Shown here piece by piece: positions 6,695 to 13,392 of a DNA stretch of 20,888 bases (its first letter is position 1; each line of letters begins with the position of its first letter). Under the pieces are notes generated by a model. The model was not told the origin of the DNA, ran no database searches, and saw only the letters and a program-made list of their open reading frames with translations. This stretch comes from CAIJXO01 sp041308645 (GTDB lineage: Bacteria > Patescibacteriota > Minisyncoccia > Phycocordibacterales > GWA1-40-21): contig JBFZBC010000018.1 in NCBI GenBank assembly GCA_041308645.1, positions 1-20,888 of the forward strand, written 5' to 3'. The position numbers were made by a program, and so were the translations under genes.

Positions 6695-7822
6695 ATGAAA
6701 ATATTATTAACAGGTGGTGGCTCAGGTGGTCATTTTTATCCACTAATTGCTGTGGCAGAGTCAATAAATGAAATATCTGAAAAGGAAAACTTAGTTTCCG
6801 CAGAATTATTTTTTATGTCTAATAATCCATATGACATGGAATCATTGATAGAGAATAATATAACTTTCGTGCAAATTCCTGCTGGCAAGATAAGGCGATA
6901 TGGTTCAATTCATAATTTCTTTGATTTTTTCAAAACAATCTATGGGGTGATTGTAGCTCTTAGAAAAGTATTCAAAATTTACCCAGATATTATTTTTAGT
7001 AAGGGTGCCTATTCTAGCTTCCCAGTTCTTATGGCTGCAAAAATTCTAAAAATTCCAGTGGTGATTCATGAGTCTGATAGTGTACCAGGAAAAACAAATC
7101 TTTGGGCGGGGAAATTTGCAAGAAAGATTGCTATTTCTTATCCAGAAGCTGCGAATTATTTTCCAATAAATAAAGTTTCATATACAGGAAATCCGCTAAG
7201 AAAAGAAGTGTTAAAAATTGATAAAAAAAGTTCTCATGAATACCTTGATCTGGAAAACAACTTACAGACAATTCTTATTATTGGAGGCTCCTTAGGAGCA
7301 AAACTTATCAATGATCGAATCTTAAACTCACTTCCAGACTTAGTAAATAAATATCAAATTATTCATCAAACTGGAAAAAATAATATTCAAGAGGTTTCTG
7401 AATTATCAAAAATAATATTAGCAAATAATCCAAATATATCACGATATAGAATATTTGATTACTTAAATAATTTGTCATTAACAATGGCGGCTGGAGCGGC
7501 TGATTTAATTATCAGCCGAGCTGGTTCAACAATTTTTGAAATTGCTTGCTGGGGAATACCAAGTATTGTAATACCTATAACTGAAACGAACGGAAACCAT
7601 CAAAGGATGAATGCTTACGCCTACGCGAGAAGTGGTGCAGCATCAGTTATTGAGGAAAGTAATTTAACTCCAAATGTACTGCTTGGAGAAATTGACAGAA
7701 TTTTGCAAGATAACAACCTAAAACAAAAGATGTCTACTGCAGCAAAGAATTTTACACACCCTAATGCGGCTGATAAAATTGCTAGGGAAATAATCAATAT
7801 TGCTCTAACTCACGAAGAATAA
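6695..7822 (+). CDS. murG: UDP-GlcNAc:lipid I N-acetylglucosaminyltransferase
   Basis: A 375-residue GT-B fold protein. It makes lipid II from lipid I at the cytoplasmic face of the membrane. The N-terminal glycine loop GGGSGGH (7-13) is followed by FSKGAYSSFP, HESDSVPGKTN and GNPLRKEV. The C-terminal UDP-GlcNAc domain has GGSLGAKLIND and SRAGSTIFEIACWGIPSIVIP, with NGNHQRMNA after it. The length is normal for the family. It follows ftsW by 12 nt and is followed by gltX after 1 nt. Confidence 0.95.
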   Translation: MKILLTGGGSGGHFYPLIAVAESINEISEKENLVSAELFFMSNNPYDMESLIENNITFVQIPAGKIRRYGSIHNFFDFFKTIYGVIVALRKVFKIYPDIIFSKGAYSSFPVLMAAKILKIPVVIHESDSVPGKTNLWAGKFARKIAISYPEAANYFPINKVSYTGNPLRKEVLKIDKKSSHEYLDLENNLQTILIIGGSLGAKLINDRILNSLPDLVNKYQIIHQTGKNNIQEVSELSKIILANNPNISRYRIFDYLNNLSLTMAAGAADLIISRAGSTIFEIACWGIPSIVIPITETNGNHQRMNAYAYARSGAASVIEESNLTPNVLLGEIDRILQDNNLKQKMSTAAKNFTHPNAADKIAREIINIALTHEE

Positions 7823-7823
7823 A

Positions 7824-9275
7824 ATGCCAGACACTGCAAATAAAAAAATAGTAACTAGATTTGCCCCAAGCCCTACTGGATTTATGCACGTTGGTAGTGT
7901 GAGAACAGCACTATTTGCTTGGCTTTTTGCTAAAAAAAATAACGGCACTTTTATACTACGGATTGAAGATACTGATAAAGAAAGAGAGGTTGAAGGTTCA
8001 ATTGAACATATTATTAAATCATTAAAATGGATTGGGGTGGATTGGGATGAGGGTCCTGATATTGGAGGCCCAAATGCTCCATATGTTCAATCCCAAAGAT
8101 TAGATACATATAAAAAATATGCTCAAGAATTATATAATAAAGGACTAGCTTATGCTGACCCATATTCAAAAGAAGAACTAGATAAATTTAGAAAGGAATC
8201 TGAAAAAAAGAAAATCGCGTTCTTGTATAGAGACTATAGACCTGAAAATCCACCTAAATGGGATGGTACCCAACCACTAAGGTTAAAAATTTCTGAGCCA
8301 AAGAGACTCACCTGGAATGACCTAGCTCGAGGTGAGCTTTCAGCTGGTCCTGAAGCCTTGGACGATTTTATTTTAATGAAGAGTGATGGTTTCCCAACAT
8401 ATAATTTTGCACATATAATTGATGATTTATACATGGGTGTAACTCATATTTTTAGAGCTGATGAGTTTATTTCTTCCACCCCAAAATTTTTGGCTTTATA
8501 TGAAGCCCTAGGTATTAAAAGGCCAGAATTTGTAACCTTACCACCAATCCTTGGGGCGGAAGGAAAAAAGAAACTTGGTAAGCGAGACGGGGCAAAAGAT
8601 GTGCTAGGTTATAAAGATGATGGTATTCTTCCACAGGCGTTACTTAATTTTTTAGTATTTATTGGGTGGAATCCTGGTGATGACAGGGAAGTAATGAGCC
8701 TTAAGGAAATAATGCAGGCTTTTGAAATAAACAAAATTCAAACTGGTGGTGGTAAATTTAATGAAGACAAACTTATCTGGTTAAACAAAGAATATATTAA
8801 AAGATTACCGGATGATCAACTTAAGAAAGAGATTTCTGATAGACTATCAAAAAAGTATACTTGCTCAGACGAATTATTAGATAGAATTATTCCTACCATA
8901 ACTGAGAGAATAAATACCTTTGGCGAGTTAGAAAAATACGTGAAGGAAGGGGAGTTTGATTATTTTTTTATTCCACCCACACCATTAAAGGAGATGATTA
9001 TTTGGAAAAAAGATGCTGATTTTGAAATTCCAAAAAAGAATTTAAATATAATTCTTGAGATGATAGAGAAAATATCAGAAACTGATTTCACTCTGGATAA
9101 ACTAAGTGCCATCCTTATGCCTAAAGCTAATGAACTAGGGAAGGGGAGCCTTCTCTGGCCCTTGAGAGTAGCTCTTTCTGGTAGGGAAAAGTCCCCTGAT
9201 CCTTTTTACTTGCTTTCTGTTATTGGTAAAGAAGAATCATTAACAAGAATTCAAAAAGCAATAAATGTATTATAA
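7824..9275 (+). CDS. gltX: Glutamyl-tRNA synthetase
   Basis: A 483-residue class I synthetase. The N-terminus reads RFAPSPTGFMHVGSVRTALF with the HIGH motif as HVGS (22-25), then RIEDTDKEREVEGS. The KMSKS-like site is KLGKR (250-254), where Ser is Gly; related enzymes usually read KLSKR. The C-terminal helical anticodon-binding region follows. It ligates Glu to tRNA-Glu and, in bacteria that lack GlnRS, also to tRNA-Gln for later amidation by GatCAB. Whether it is non-discriminating here is inferred only from the company of an AspS2-type enzyme. It starts 1 nt after murG and overlaps the next gene by 11 nt. Confidence 0.94.
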   Translation: MPDTANKKIVTRFAPSPTGFMHVGSVRTALFAWLFAKKNNGTFILRIEDTDKEREVEGSIEHIIKSLKWIGVDWDEGPDIGGPNAPYVQSQRLDTYKKYAQELYNKGLAYADPYSKEELDKFRKESEKKKIAFLYRDYRPENPPKWDGTQPLRLKISEPKRLTWNDLARGELSAGPEALDDFILMKSDGFPTYNFAHIIDDLYMGVTHIFRADEFISSTPKFLALYEALGIKRPEFVTLPPILGAEGKKKLGKRDGAKDVLGYKDDGILPQALLNFLVFIGWNPGDDREVMSLKEIMQAFEINKIQTGGGKFNEDKLIWLNKEYIKRLPDDQLKKEISDRLSKKYTCSDELLDRIIPTITERINTFGELEKYVKEGEFDYFFIPPTPLKEMIIWKKDADFEIPKKNLNIILEMIEKISETDFTLDKLSAILMPKANELGKGSLLWPLRVALSGREKSPDPFYLLSVIGKEESLTRIQKAINVL

Positions 9276-10581
9276 TGTAAAGCTAAAAAAAAATACTTAC
9301 ATAAGTATTTCTATAATTCTTTCCATATTATTGATTGGTACTTCTTTAAAAGCCGATTCTGTGGCTGAGCTCCAAAATAAAATAGATATCGCAAATAGAA
9401 ATCGAGAACAATTGGAAAAAGAGATTGCCAATTATCAAAAACAACTAAATGTAGTTAGTGATCAAGCTAAAACTTTACAAAATACAATAAAATCTTTAGA
9501 TTTATCGACAAATAAAATAACTACTGAAGTTAAATTAACAGAGGCAAATATTAATAAAACTACTTATACAATTAAAGACACTAACATACAAATTACTGAT
9601 AAGGAGCAGAAAATATACAATGGTCGTCTGGTTATAAAAGAAGCTCTAAAGAAAATAGACGAGGCCAGCAGTCAAAGTATTTGGGAAATATTATTATCAA
9701 ATCAAGATCTGTCTATATTCTGGAATGAAATTGATGATACCATTCGTGTTCAGGCAAAAATAAGTGAACAAGTTGCGTTAGTTAAAAGTATAAAAGCTAG
9801 CCTAGAAATTTCTAAAGAAAAACTAGAACAACAAAAAGAAGAACTGGAAGATTATACTCAAGAGCTAAGCGCGAGAAAAAAAGTACTCCAATCAACAAAA
9901 AGTGAAAAATCAACCTTATTGTCAGTGACAAAGAACAAGGAAACTGAGTATCAAAAACTTTTAAGAGAGAAGGAGGCACAAAAAAAAGCTTTTGATGAAG
10001 AAATACAAAGGATTGAAGAATCTATAAAATTCCTAATAGATCCGAATTCTTTTCCAGGAGCTAAGAAGGGTATAATTAGTTGGCCACTTGATACTATCAA
10101 AATTACTCAGTACTTTGGTGGAACTCAATTTGCCAAAAATAATCCTGGTATTTATGGGCGGCCATATCACCCTGGTGTAGACTTTGGTGTACCTACCGGT
10201 TCCAGAATAAAATCTGTTTCAAATGGTGTAGTAAAAGGTTTTGATAATACTGATGCTTATAAAAGCTGTTATGCTTGGGGTAAATGGATACTAGTAGAGC
10301 ATGACAATGGTTTAAGTTCTCTTTATGCTCATTTATCTGTCATATCAGTAAAAGTAGGTCAAAGAGTGACCGCTGGAGAGGTCATAGGCTATTCTGGAAA
10401 TACCGGCGTTTCCACTGGACCACATCTTCATCTTAGTTTATATGCTACTCAGGGAGTAAAAATAGCTAAATACGGAGACTATAAACCTGGAGCTACTGGT
10501 TGTGCCGCCACCAACGCTACCGGACCTTTTGCCGACCAAGACGCTTATTTAAACCCTATGGATTACTTACCAAGTTTATAA
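9265..10581 (+). CDS. EnvC/NlpD-like murein hydrolase activator or endopeptidase, M23 domain
   Basis: A 438-residue exported protein. A signal peptide or N-terminal anchor (KLKKN then a hydrophobic stretch about 11-27, then LKADS) is followed by a long coiled coil (about 31-255) and a C-terminal M23 domain. All expected residues are present: H302xxxD306, H356 in YAHLS, and H387/H389 in GPHLHL. The domain should therefore be an active zinc endopeptidase rather than a degenerate activator. A loop after it has CAATNATG and the coil-plus-M23 layout matches EnvC-like proteins that act at the septum. The start at 9265 overlaps gltX by 11 nt, implying translational coupling. It closes the long operon; no terminator is clear behind it. 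Confidence 0.9.
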   Translation: MYYNVKLKKNTYISISIILSILLIGTSLKADSVAELQNKIDIANRNREQLEKEIANYQKQLNVVSDQAKTLQNTIKSLDLSTNKITTEVKLTEANINKTTYTIKDTNIQITDKEQKIYNGRLVIKEALKKIDEASSQSIWEILLSNQDLSIFWNEIDDTIRVQAKISEQVALVKSIKASLEISKEKLEQQKEELEDYTQELSARKKVLQSTKSEKSTLLSVTKNKETEYQKLLREKEAQKKAFDEEIQRIEESIKFLIDPNSFPGAKKGIISWPLDTIKITQYFGGTQFAKNNPGIYGRPYHPGVDFGVPTGSRIKSVSNGVVKGFDNTDAYKSCYAWGKWILVEHDNGLSSLYAHLSVISVKVGQRVTAGEVIGYSGNTGVSTGPHLHLSLYATQGVKIAKYGDYKPGATGCAATNATGPFADQDAYLNPMDYLPSL

Positions 10582-10597
10582 TCATACTAATAATTTT

Positions 10598-10626
10598 TTG
10601 TAAGTTAAATTTACTAATGTTATAAT
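10598..10626 (+). promoter_or_regulatory. Promoter for the small membrane protein gene; predicts a leaderless mRNA
   Basis: TTGTAA (10598-10603), a 17-nt spacer and TATAAT (10621-10626) with a TG extension (TGT). Only 7 nt separate the -10 box from the ATG at 10634, so transcription would begin at or next to the start codon. Confidence 0.7.
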
Positions 10627-10633
10627 AAAATCT

Positions 10634-10918
10634 ATGAAAAAAATTATAAACAAGGAAAGTGGTTTAGTAAGGATGGTTATTATAATAATCATCGCTATTG
10701 CTGTTTTAAGTTATTATGGAGTAGATATAAAAGAATTTTTTACTTCAGAACAGTTCCAAAAAAACTTTGGCTATGTTTGGAACTTTATTACTGACATATG
10801 GTCAAACTACCTAGCTGAACCTGCTCACAAAGTCTGGGAGTTTTGGCTAAAATATTTTTGGGGTCCGTTTATGGATATGTTAAATAGAGAGGATCACACT
10901 AACGTCTTAAATCCATAA
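10634..10918 (+). CDS. Small single-pass membrane protein, unknown function
   Basis: A 94-residue protein with a positively charged N-terminus (MKKIINKESG), one strongly hydrophobic helix (about 11-29) and a Trp/Phe-rich C-terminal part (WNFITDIWSNYLAEP, VWEFWLKYFWGPFMDML) that may lie along the membrane surface. I do not recognise a named family. Short proteins of this style occur in Parcubacteria near wall-related genes. It has its own promoter 7 nt upstream and no Shine-Dalgarno sequence. A possible 29-residue membrane peptide gene follows after 9 nt. The good promoter and ordered composition make it very likely real; no function can be assigned. Confidence 0.75.
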   Translation: MKKIINKESGLVRMVIIIIIAIAVLSYYGVDIKEFFTSEQFQKNFGYVWNFITDIWSNYLAEPAHKVWEFWLKYFWGPFMDMLNREDHTNVLNP

Positions 10919-10927
10919 ATTAAACTA

Positions 10928-11017
10928 ATGTCTGATTTTTTTGAAACTTTTGGTCTTTGGGATATTATTTTTATCATAATACTTATTACATTATTTGTTT
11001 GGCCTTTTTTTTCTTAA
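10928..11017 (+). CDS. Possible 29-residue membrane micropeptide
   Basis: ATG at 10928, TAA at 11015-11017. The peptide starts MSDFFETFGLWD and continues as a single Ile/Leu/Phe-rich transmembrane helix ending VWPFFS. It sits 9 nt behind the 94-residue membrane protein in the same direction and would be co-transcribed with it. No Shine-Dalgarno sequence is visible, as for most genes here. The clean start, acidic N-terminus and uninterrupted helix suggest a real small membrane protein, but AT-rich DNA often gives hydrophobic ORFs by chance. No family recognised. Confidence 0.4.
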   Translation: MSDFFETFGLWDIIFIIILITLFVWPFFS

Positions 11018-11180
11018 TCACGAGGGGAGTGCTTTTACTTTATCTAATCTCAATTACATTATATATAATAAGTGGAAGATATATTGTGCGACATGGTATC
11101 AATTAAATGGCATTATAATAACTATTAATACCCTGCCTGCTTATCCTTACTTAATAACATAATAGGTAAAATTTAAAATA
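11018..11180. other. Intergenic stretch without a recognisable gene
   Basis: Between the micropeptide stop and the shared terminator I see no ORF of note. It holds a TATAAT at about 11115-11120 (ATTATAATAAC) without a convincing -35 box. Any transcript from it would end at the terminator at 11181-11215. Nothing else is supported. Confidence 0.4.
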
Positions 11181-11215
11181 AAAAAAAGATCCACAATTTT
11201 ATGGATCCTTTTTTT
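11181..11215. terminator. Bidirectional intrinsic terminator
   Basis: GATCCA (11188-11193) pairs with TGGATC (11202-11207), flanked by A7 on the left and T7 on the right. It can end transcription from the small membrane-protein genes (plus) and from the lysozyme-like gene (minus). Confidence 0.8.
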
Positions 11216-11230
11216 ATTAGTAATTAAATA

Positions 11231-11653
11231 TTATTTCCAACACTTCTTAGATGCCTTCCAAGGAGTTGTTCCCTCCTTGTCATATAAATATTGGGCATAG
11301 TCTAGGTTTCCTCTGACGGTGTAAAAATCAAATCCAAGTTCCGCAGCTTTTTGACTGTGATACTTTTCATTAATCTGCATTAGACCAACGTCAAGATTAT
11401 TTACCTCACCCCTAAGAACGTTTCCGCTCTTATCAAATTGCCTAAACATTGATTCACACTTTGCGATATCAGCTAAGATAGGTGTTTCAGAGAAATACTG
11501 TCGCACATAATTTTCTAGAGTTACTGGATTTTCTATTGCTGTTCGACTTTGAGTATTTATACTGTCTGCTATATCTTGAGCCAGAACCACTGTAGCTGGA
11601 CCGCCATATATTGATGTTACTAATAAGATAACTGCTGATGTAAATTCTAACAT
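11231..11653 (-). CDS. Secreted or membrane-anchored lysozyme-like (SLT/goose-type) protein
   Basis: A 140-residue protein. Residues about 5-25 form a signal peptide or anchor, ending near VLAQD. The rest is a compact lysozyme-like domain: the catalytic Glu is probably E67 in AKCESMF, followed by DVGLMQIN (88-95), which is the GLMQI motif of SLT transglycosylases. Then come NLDYAQYLYDKEG and the C-terminal PWKASKKCW. C66 and C138 could form a disulfide. It should cleave glycan strands outside the membrane. At about 75 residues the catalytic domain is short for the family. The gene has its own strong promoter about 120 nt upstream and a structured leader. Confidence 0.82.
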   Translation of the reverse strand: MLEFTSAVILLVTSIYGGPATVVLAQDIADSINTQSRTAIENPVTLENYVRQYFSETPILADIAKCESMFRQFDKSGNVLRGEVNNLDVGLMQINEKYHSQKAAELGFDFYTVRGNLDYAQYLYDKEGTTPWKASKKCWK

Positions 11654-11747
11654 TTATTTTAATACTTCCCCTTTTTATTTGTAAACTAACTACTTCAGGA
11701 AAAGTACTTTTCTTTTGCTCTCGTTGGTTTTTACTCCTAATAAAGCA

Positions 11748-11770
11748 AAAATCAGAGCGAACCCCTGATT
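11748..11770 (-). promoter_or_regulatory. 5'-terminal hairpin with U-run in the lysozyme-gene leader (possible attenuator)
   Basis: On the minus strand AATCAG and CTGATT form a 6-bp stem (7 with a G-T pair) around a GGTTCGC-type loop, followed by five T. It begins within a base or two of the predicted transcription start, so it looks like an early intrinsic terminator or a 5'-protecting hairpin. A second palindrome GAAAAGTACTTTTC follows in the same leader. Confidence 0.45.
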
Positions 11771-11777
11771 ACTATAT

Positions 11778-11806
11778 ATACTATCACCTTTTAAGTTTAT
11801 TGTCAA
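11778..11806 (-). promoter_or_regulatory. Promoter for the lysozyme-like gene
   Basis: Minus strand: perfect TTGACA (11806-11801), 17-nt spacer, TAGTAT (11783-11778) with a TG extension (TGA). Predicted start is about 11771, leaving an untranslated leader near 118 nt, which is unusually long for this window. Confidence 0.75.
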
Positions 11807-11840
11807 GCAAATAACACACAAATACACTATCGTCAAACAC

Positions 11841-11898
11841 AAAAAAATGGTCTATTAGAGCCATAAATTCCTTGAAATAGTCGCGTATTTATGGTCTA
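11841..11898 (-). terminator. Inverted repeat, probable terminator of the Ada-domain gene
   Basis: CCATAAAT (11861-11868) and ATTTATGG (11887-11894) pair perfectly, extended by TAGA/TCTA with one bulged base. On the minus strand the stem is followed, after ATAGACCA, by a run of seven T (11847-11841). The 18-nt loop and the gap before the T-run make it an imperfect terminator. The sequence TGGTCTATT occurs on both sides as a direct repeat. Confidence 0.45.
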
Positions 11899-11928
11899 TT
11901 TTAATTAGGTTTATATAAAAAAGATTAG

Positions 11929-12438
11929 TTACTCTAGACCTTTACAGTTTACAGCTGGTGTATATCCTGCTTTTTTCGCTTTTTCATAAGAATCAAACCA
12001 AATTTTGTTTTTCTCAGCTATTTGTGACGCACCGGCACACCATGGAAAATGATATTTTGTACCATTTTTAGATGCTACCAACATCCCTTTTGCACTTTCA
12101 GAGGCAATTATAGCTGCGGCTGACATTGGGACACCGTTTTTGTTACCACTATTAAGACTTACATCAACAAGATTAGTTGTTGTGGTAACTGGGGTAAAAC
12201 TTATCAAACCATCGGATGAAGGATGAACTTGAGCAGAGGTTATCTTCACAGACTCCCTCCCCTTTTCTAGAGATGAAAGCTTTCCTAAACCAAAGCCAGT
12301 TAAACCAATTAAAATTATTGAGAAAATTATAAAAAGATCTTCATTAATATCCAAGCTCTTTTTAACCTTATCCCGAAGAGAGAGGGCCATGTCTCCGCAT
12401 TGGGACTTGATTTTTTGGGCAATATCCTTTATACTCAT
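11929..12438 (-). CDS. Membrane protein with Ada-like metal-binding C-terminal domain
   Basis: A 169-residue protein: a cytoplasmic-looking N-terminal amphipathic part (1-33), one transmembrane helix (about 35-54), a Ser/Thr-rich linker (60-100) and a compact C-terminal domain (about 118-169). This domain reads LVASKNGTKYHFPWCAGA, then IWFDSYEKAKKAGYTPAVNC. That is the YHxPxC ... F-x-S-x-x-x-A-x-x-x-GY-x-P pattern of the Ada N-terminal metal-binding fold found fused to nucleases and membrane anchors. The usual second pair PCxxC reads PAVNC here, so one expected Cys is missing (C134 and C165 remain). The function is unknown, probably extracytoplasmic binding. It shares a 41-nt divergent promoter region with rpmA. 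Confidence 0.75.
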   Translation of the reverse strand: MSIKDIAQKIKSQCGDMALSLRDKVKKSLDINEDLFIIFSIILIGLTGFGLGKLSSLEKGRESVKITSAQVHPSSDGLISFTPVTTTTNLVDVSLNSGNKNGVPMSAAAIIASESAKGMLVASKNGTKYHFPWCAGASQIAEKNKIWFDSYEKAKKAGYTPAVNCKGLE

Positions 12439-12466
12439 TGGACTGATTATAGCAGAGATTTAATAT
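12438..12466 (+). promoter_or_regulatory. Possible promoter for rpmA
   Basis: TTGGAC (12438-12443), 17-nt spacer, TAATAT (12461-12466). It would give a leader of only about 7 nt before the ATG at 12480. Both boxes are imperfect. Confidence 0.4.
12446..12454 (-). promoter_or_regulatory. Extended -10 promoter of the Ada-domain gene
   Basis: Minus strand TGCTATAAT ends 7 nt before the ATG (12438). No clear -35 box; an extended -10 box can act without one. It predicts a leaderless mRNA. Confidence 0.6.
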
Positions 12467-12479
12467 TTAATATAACAAT

Positions 12480-12752
12480 ATGGCACATAAAAAAGCAGCG
12501 GGTACAACAAAAAATGGTAGAGACTCAAATCCAAGATACTTGGGCATCAAACTTGCAGATGGTGATACTGCGCAAGTTGGTTCTATTATTGTTAGACAGA
12601 AGGGAGTTGGTATTATAGCAGGTAAAAATGTAAAAATGGGTAAGGACTATACTGTATTTGCTATGAAGGAAGGTAAAGTAAAGTTTTCTACTAAAAGAAA
12701 AATGTCTTTTGATTCCAAAATAGAGAAAAAAGGCATTGTCTCAGTTATATAA
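12480..12752 (+). CDS. rpmA: 50S ribosomal protein bL27
   Basis: A 90-residue protein with the universal bL27 N-terminus MAHKKAAGTTKNGRDS, which reaches toward the peptidyl-transferase centre, then RYLGIK, IIVRQKGVGIIAGKNV, GKDYTVFAMKEGKVKF. The length is normal. It begins directly with the mature form, with no cleavable Firmicutes-type leader. rplU (bL21), its usual partner, is not next to it; the gene stands alone and ends at a terminator shared with rplI. Confidence 0.97.
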   Translation: MAHKKAAGTTKNGRDSNPRYLGIKLADGDTAQVGSIIVRQKGVGIIAGKNVKMGKDYTVFAMKEGKVKFSTKRKMSFDSKIEKKGIVSVI

Positions 12753-12775
12753 ATAAGTAAAAATATAATTATAAT

Positions 12776-12806
12776 AAAAAAATCACTATTACCTAGTGAC
12801 TTTTTT
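12776..12806. terminator. Bidirectional terminator between rpmA and rplI
   Basis: TCACTA (12783-12788) pairs with TAGTGA (12794-12799) around a 5-nt loop, flanked by a run of A on the left and six T on the right. It lies between the convergent genes rpmA and rplI. Confidence 0.8.
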
Positions 12807-12812
12807 AATTAT

Positions 12813-13256
12813 CTATTCAGCTTTGACAACCAATATAAAAGTAACTTCCCTATTACCAACTTTTACAACAACAGGGTGCTCACCCACCTCCTTAATCGGT
12901 TTATCTAAAACAAGATTATCATCACCAATATTTACTCCTTTCTTTTTTTTAACAGCATCAATTATTTCAGATTTATGAATACCAGCAAATAAATGACCTT
13001 TAGCATTTACCTTACCCGGCATTTCTATAACTATCCCTTTTATCTCATCTAGGGCTTTATTTATTTCAAATTCATTTTTTGCTGTTTCTAAAGAATCCAA
13101 CTTTTTCTTAGACTCAACCATATTAAGATTTCCAACAGTCGCTGGTATTGCTAAACCATTAGGTATAAGCATATTTAAAGCATAACCATCAGCCACGTCC
13201 TTCACCTCATATTTCTTACCAATTTTCTTCATATCTTTTAATAATATTATTTTCAT
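12813..13256 (-). CDS. rplI: 50S ribosomal protein bL9
   Basis: A 147-residue protein with the bL9 N-terminal rRNA-binding domain (MKIILLKDMKKIGKKYEVKD, VADGYALNMLIPNGLA), the long connecting helix (about 42-75) and the C-terminal domain (GHLFAGIHKSEI, then GVNIGDDNLVLDKPIKEVGEH). The length is normal. bL9 is reported missing from several CPR lineages, so its presence narrows which lineage this is. It lies 136 nt downstream of the S41 protease gene on the same strand, behind an inverted-repeat-rich region. Confidence 0.95.
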   Translation of the reverse strand: MKIILLKDMKKIGKKYEVKDVADGYALNMLIPNGLAIPATVGNLNMVESKKKLDSLETAKNEFEINKALDEIKGIVIEMPGKVNAKGHLFAGIHKSEIIDAVKKKKGVNIGDDNLVLDKPIKEVGEHPVVVKVGNREVTFILVVKAE

Positions 13257-13259
13257 CCA

Positions 13260-13368
13260 GTTAGAGATACTGGTGTTATTAGTTATACCAATATCTTAAA
13301 TTAATAATTAATAAAAATTTATTGTTGAATCTTGCTACTGACGGAAACAGCTGTTTCCTATCTCTAAC
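13260..13368 (-). repeat. Nested inverted repeats upstream of rplI (structured leader or small IR element)
   Basis: GTTAGAGATA (13260-13269) and TATCTCTAAC (13359-13368) are a perfect 10-bp inverted repeat. Directly inside the second arm is a perfect 16-bp palindrome, GGAAACAGCTGTTTCC (13343-13358). A further repeat, GATACTGGT (13266-13274) with ACCAATATC (13287-13295), pairs with one mismatch and shares bases with the outer repeat. The CCAGT...ACTGG repeat (13257-13273) ends at the rplI ATG. None is followed by a T-run, so these are not ordinary terminators. Confidence 0.6.
13282..13290 (-). promoter_or_regulatory. Possible extended -10 promoter of rplI
   Basis: Minus strand TGGTATAAC lies 25 nt before the rplI ATG; no good -35 box. 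It would place transcription start inside the inverted-repeat region. Confidence 0.35.
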
Positions 13369-13392
13369 GGGATTCATATTCCGACTATACCT

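Noticed and set aside
12400..12618. Plus-strand 72-residue ORF overlapping the start of rpmA
   Set aside because: rpmA is certain in its own frame and this ORF also crosses the divergent promoter region.
13343..13358. Palindrome as terminator of the S41 gene
   Set aside because: There is no T-run on either side; it fits an operator or leader hairpin better.
13321..13392. Possible tRNA gene suggested by CGGGATTCATATTCCG
   Set aside because: The stem has a 6-nt loop, and no acceptor, D-arm or anticodon arm can be built around it.
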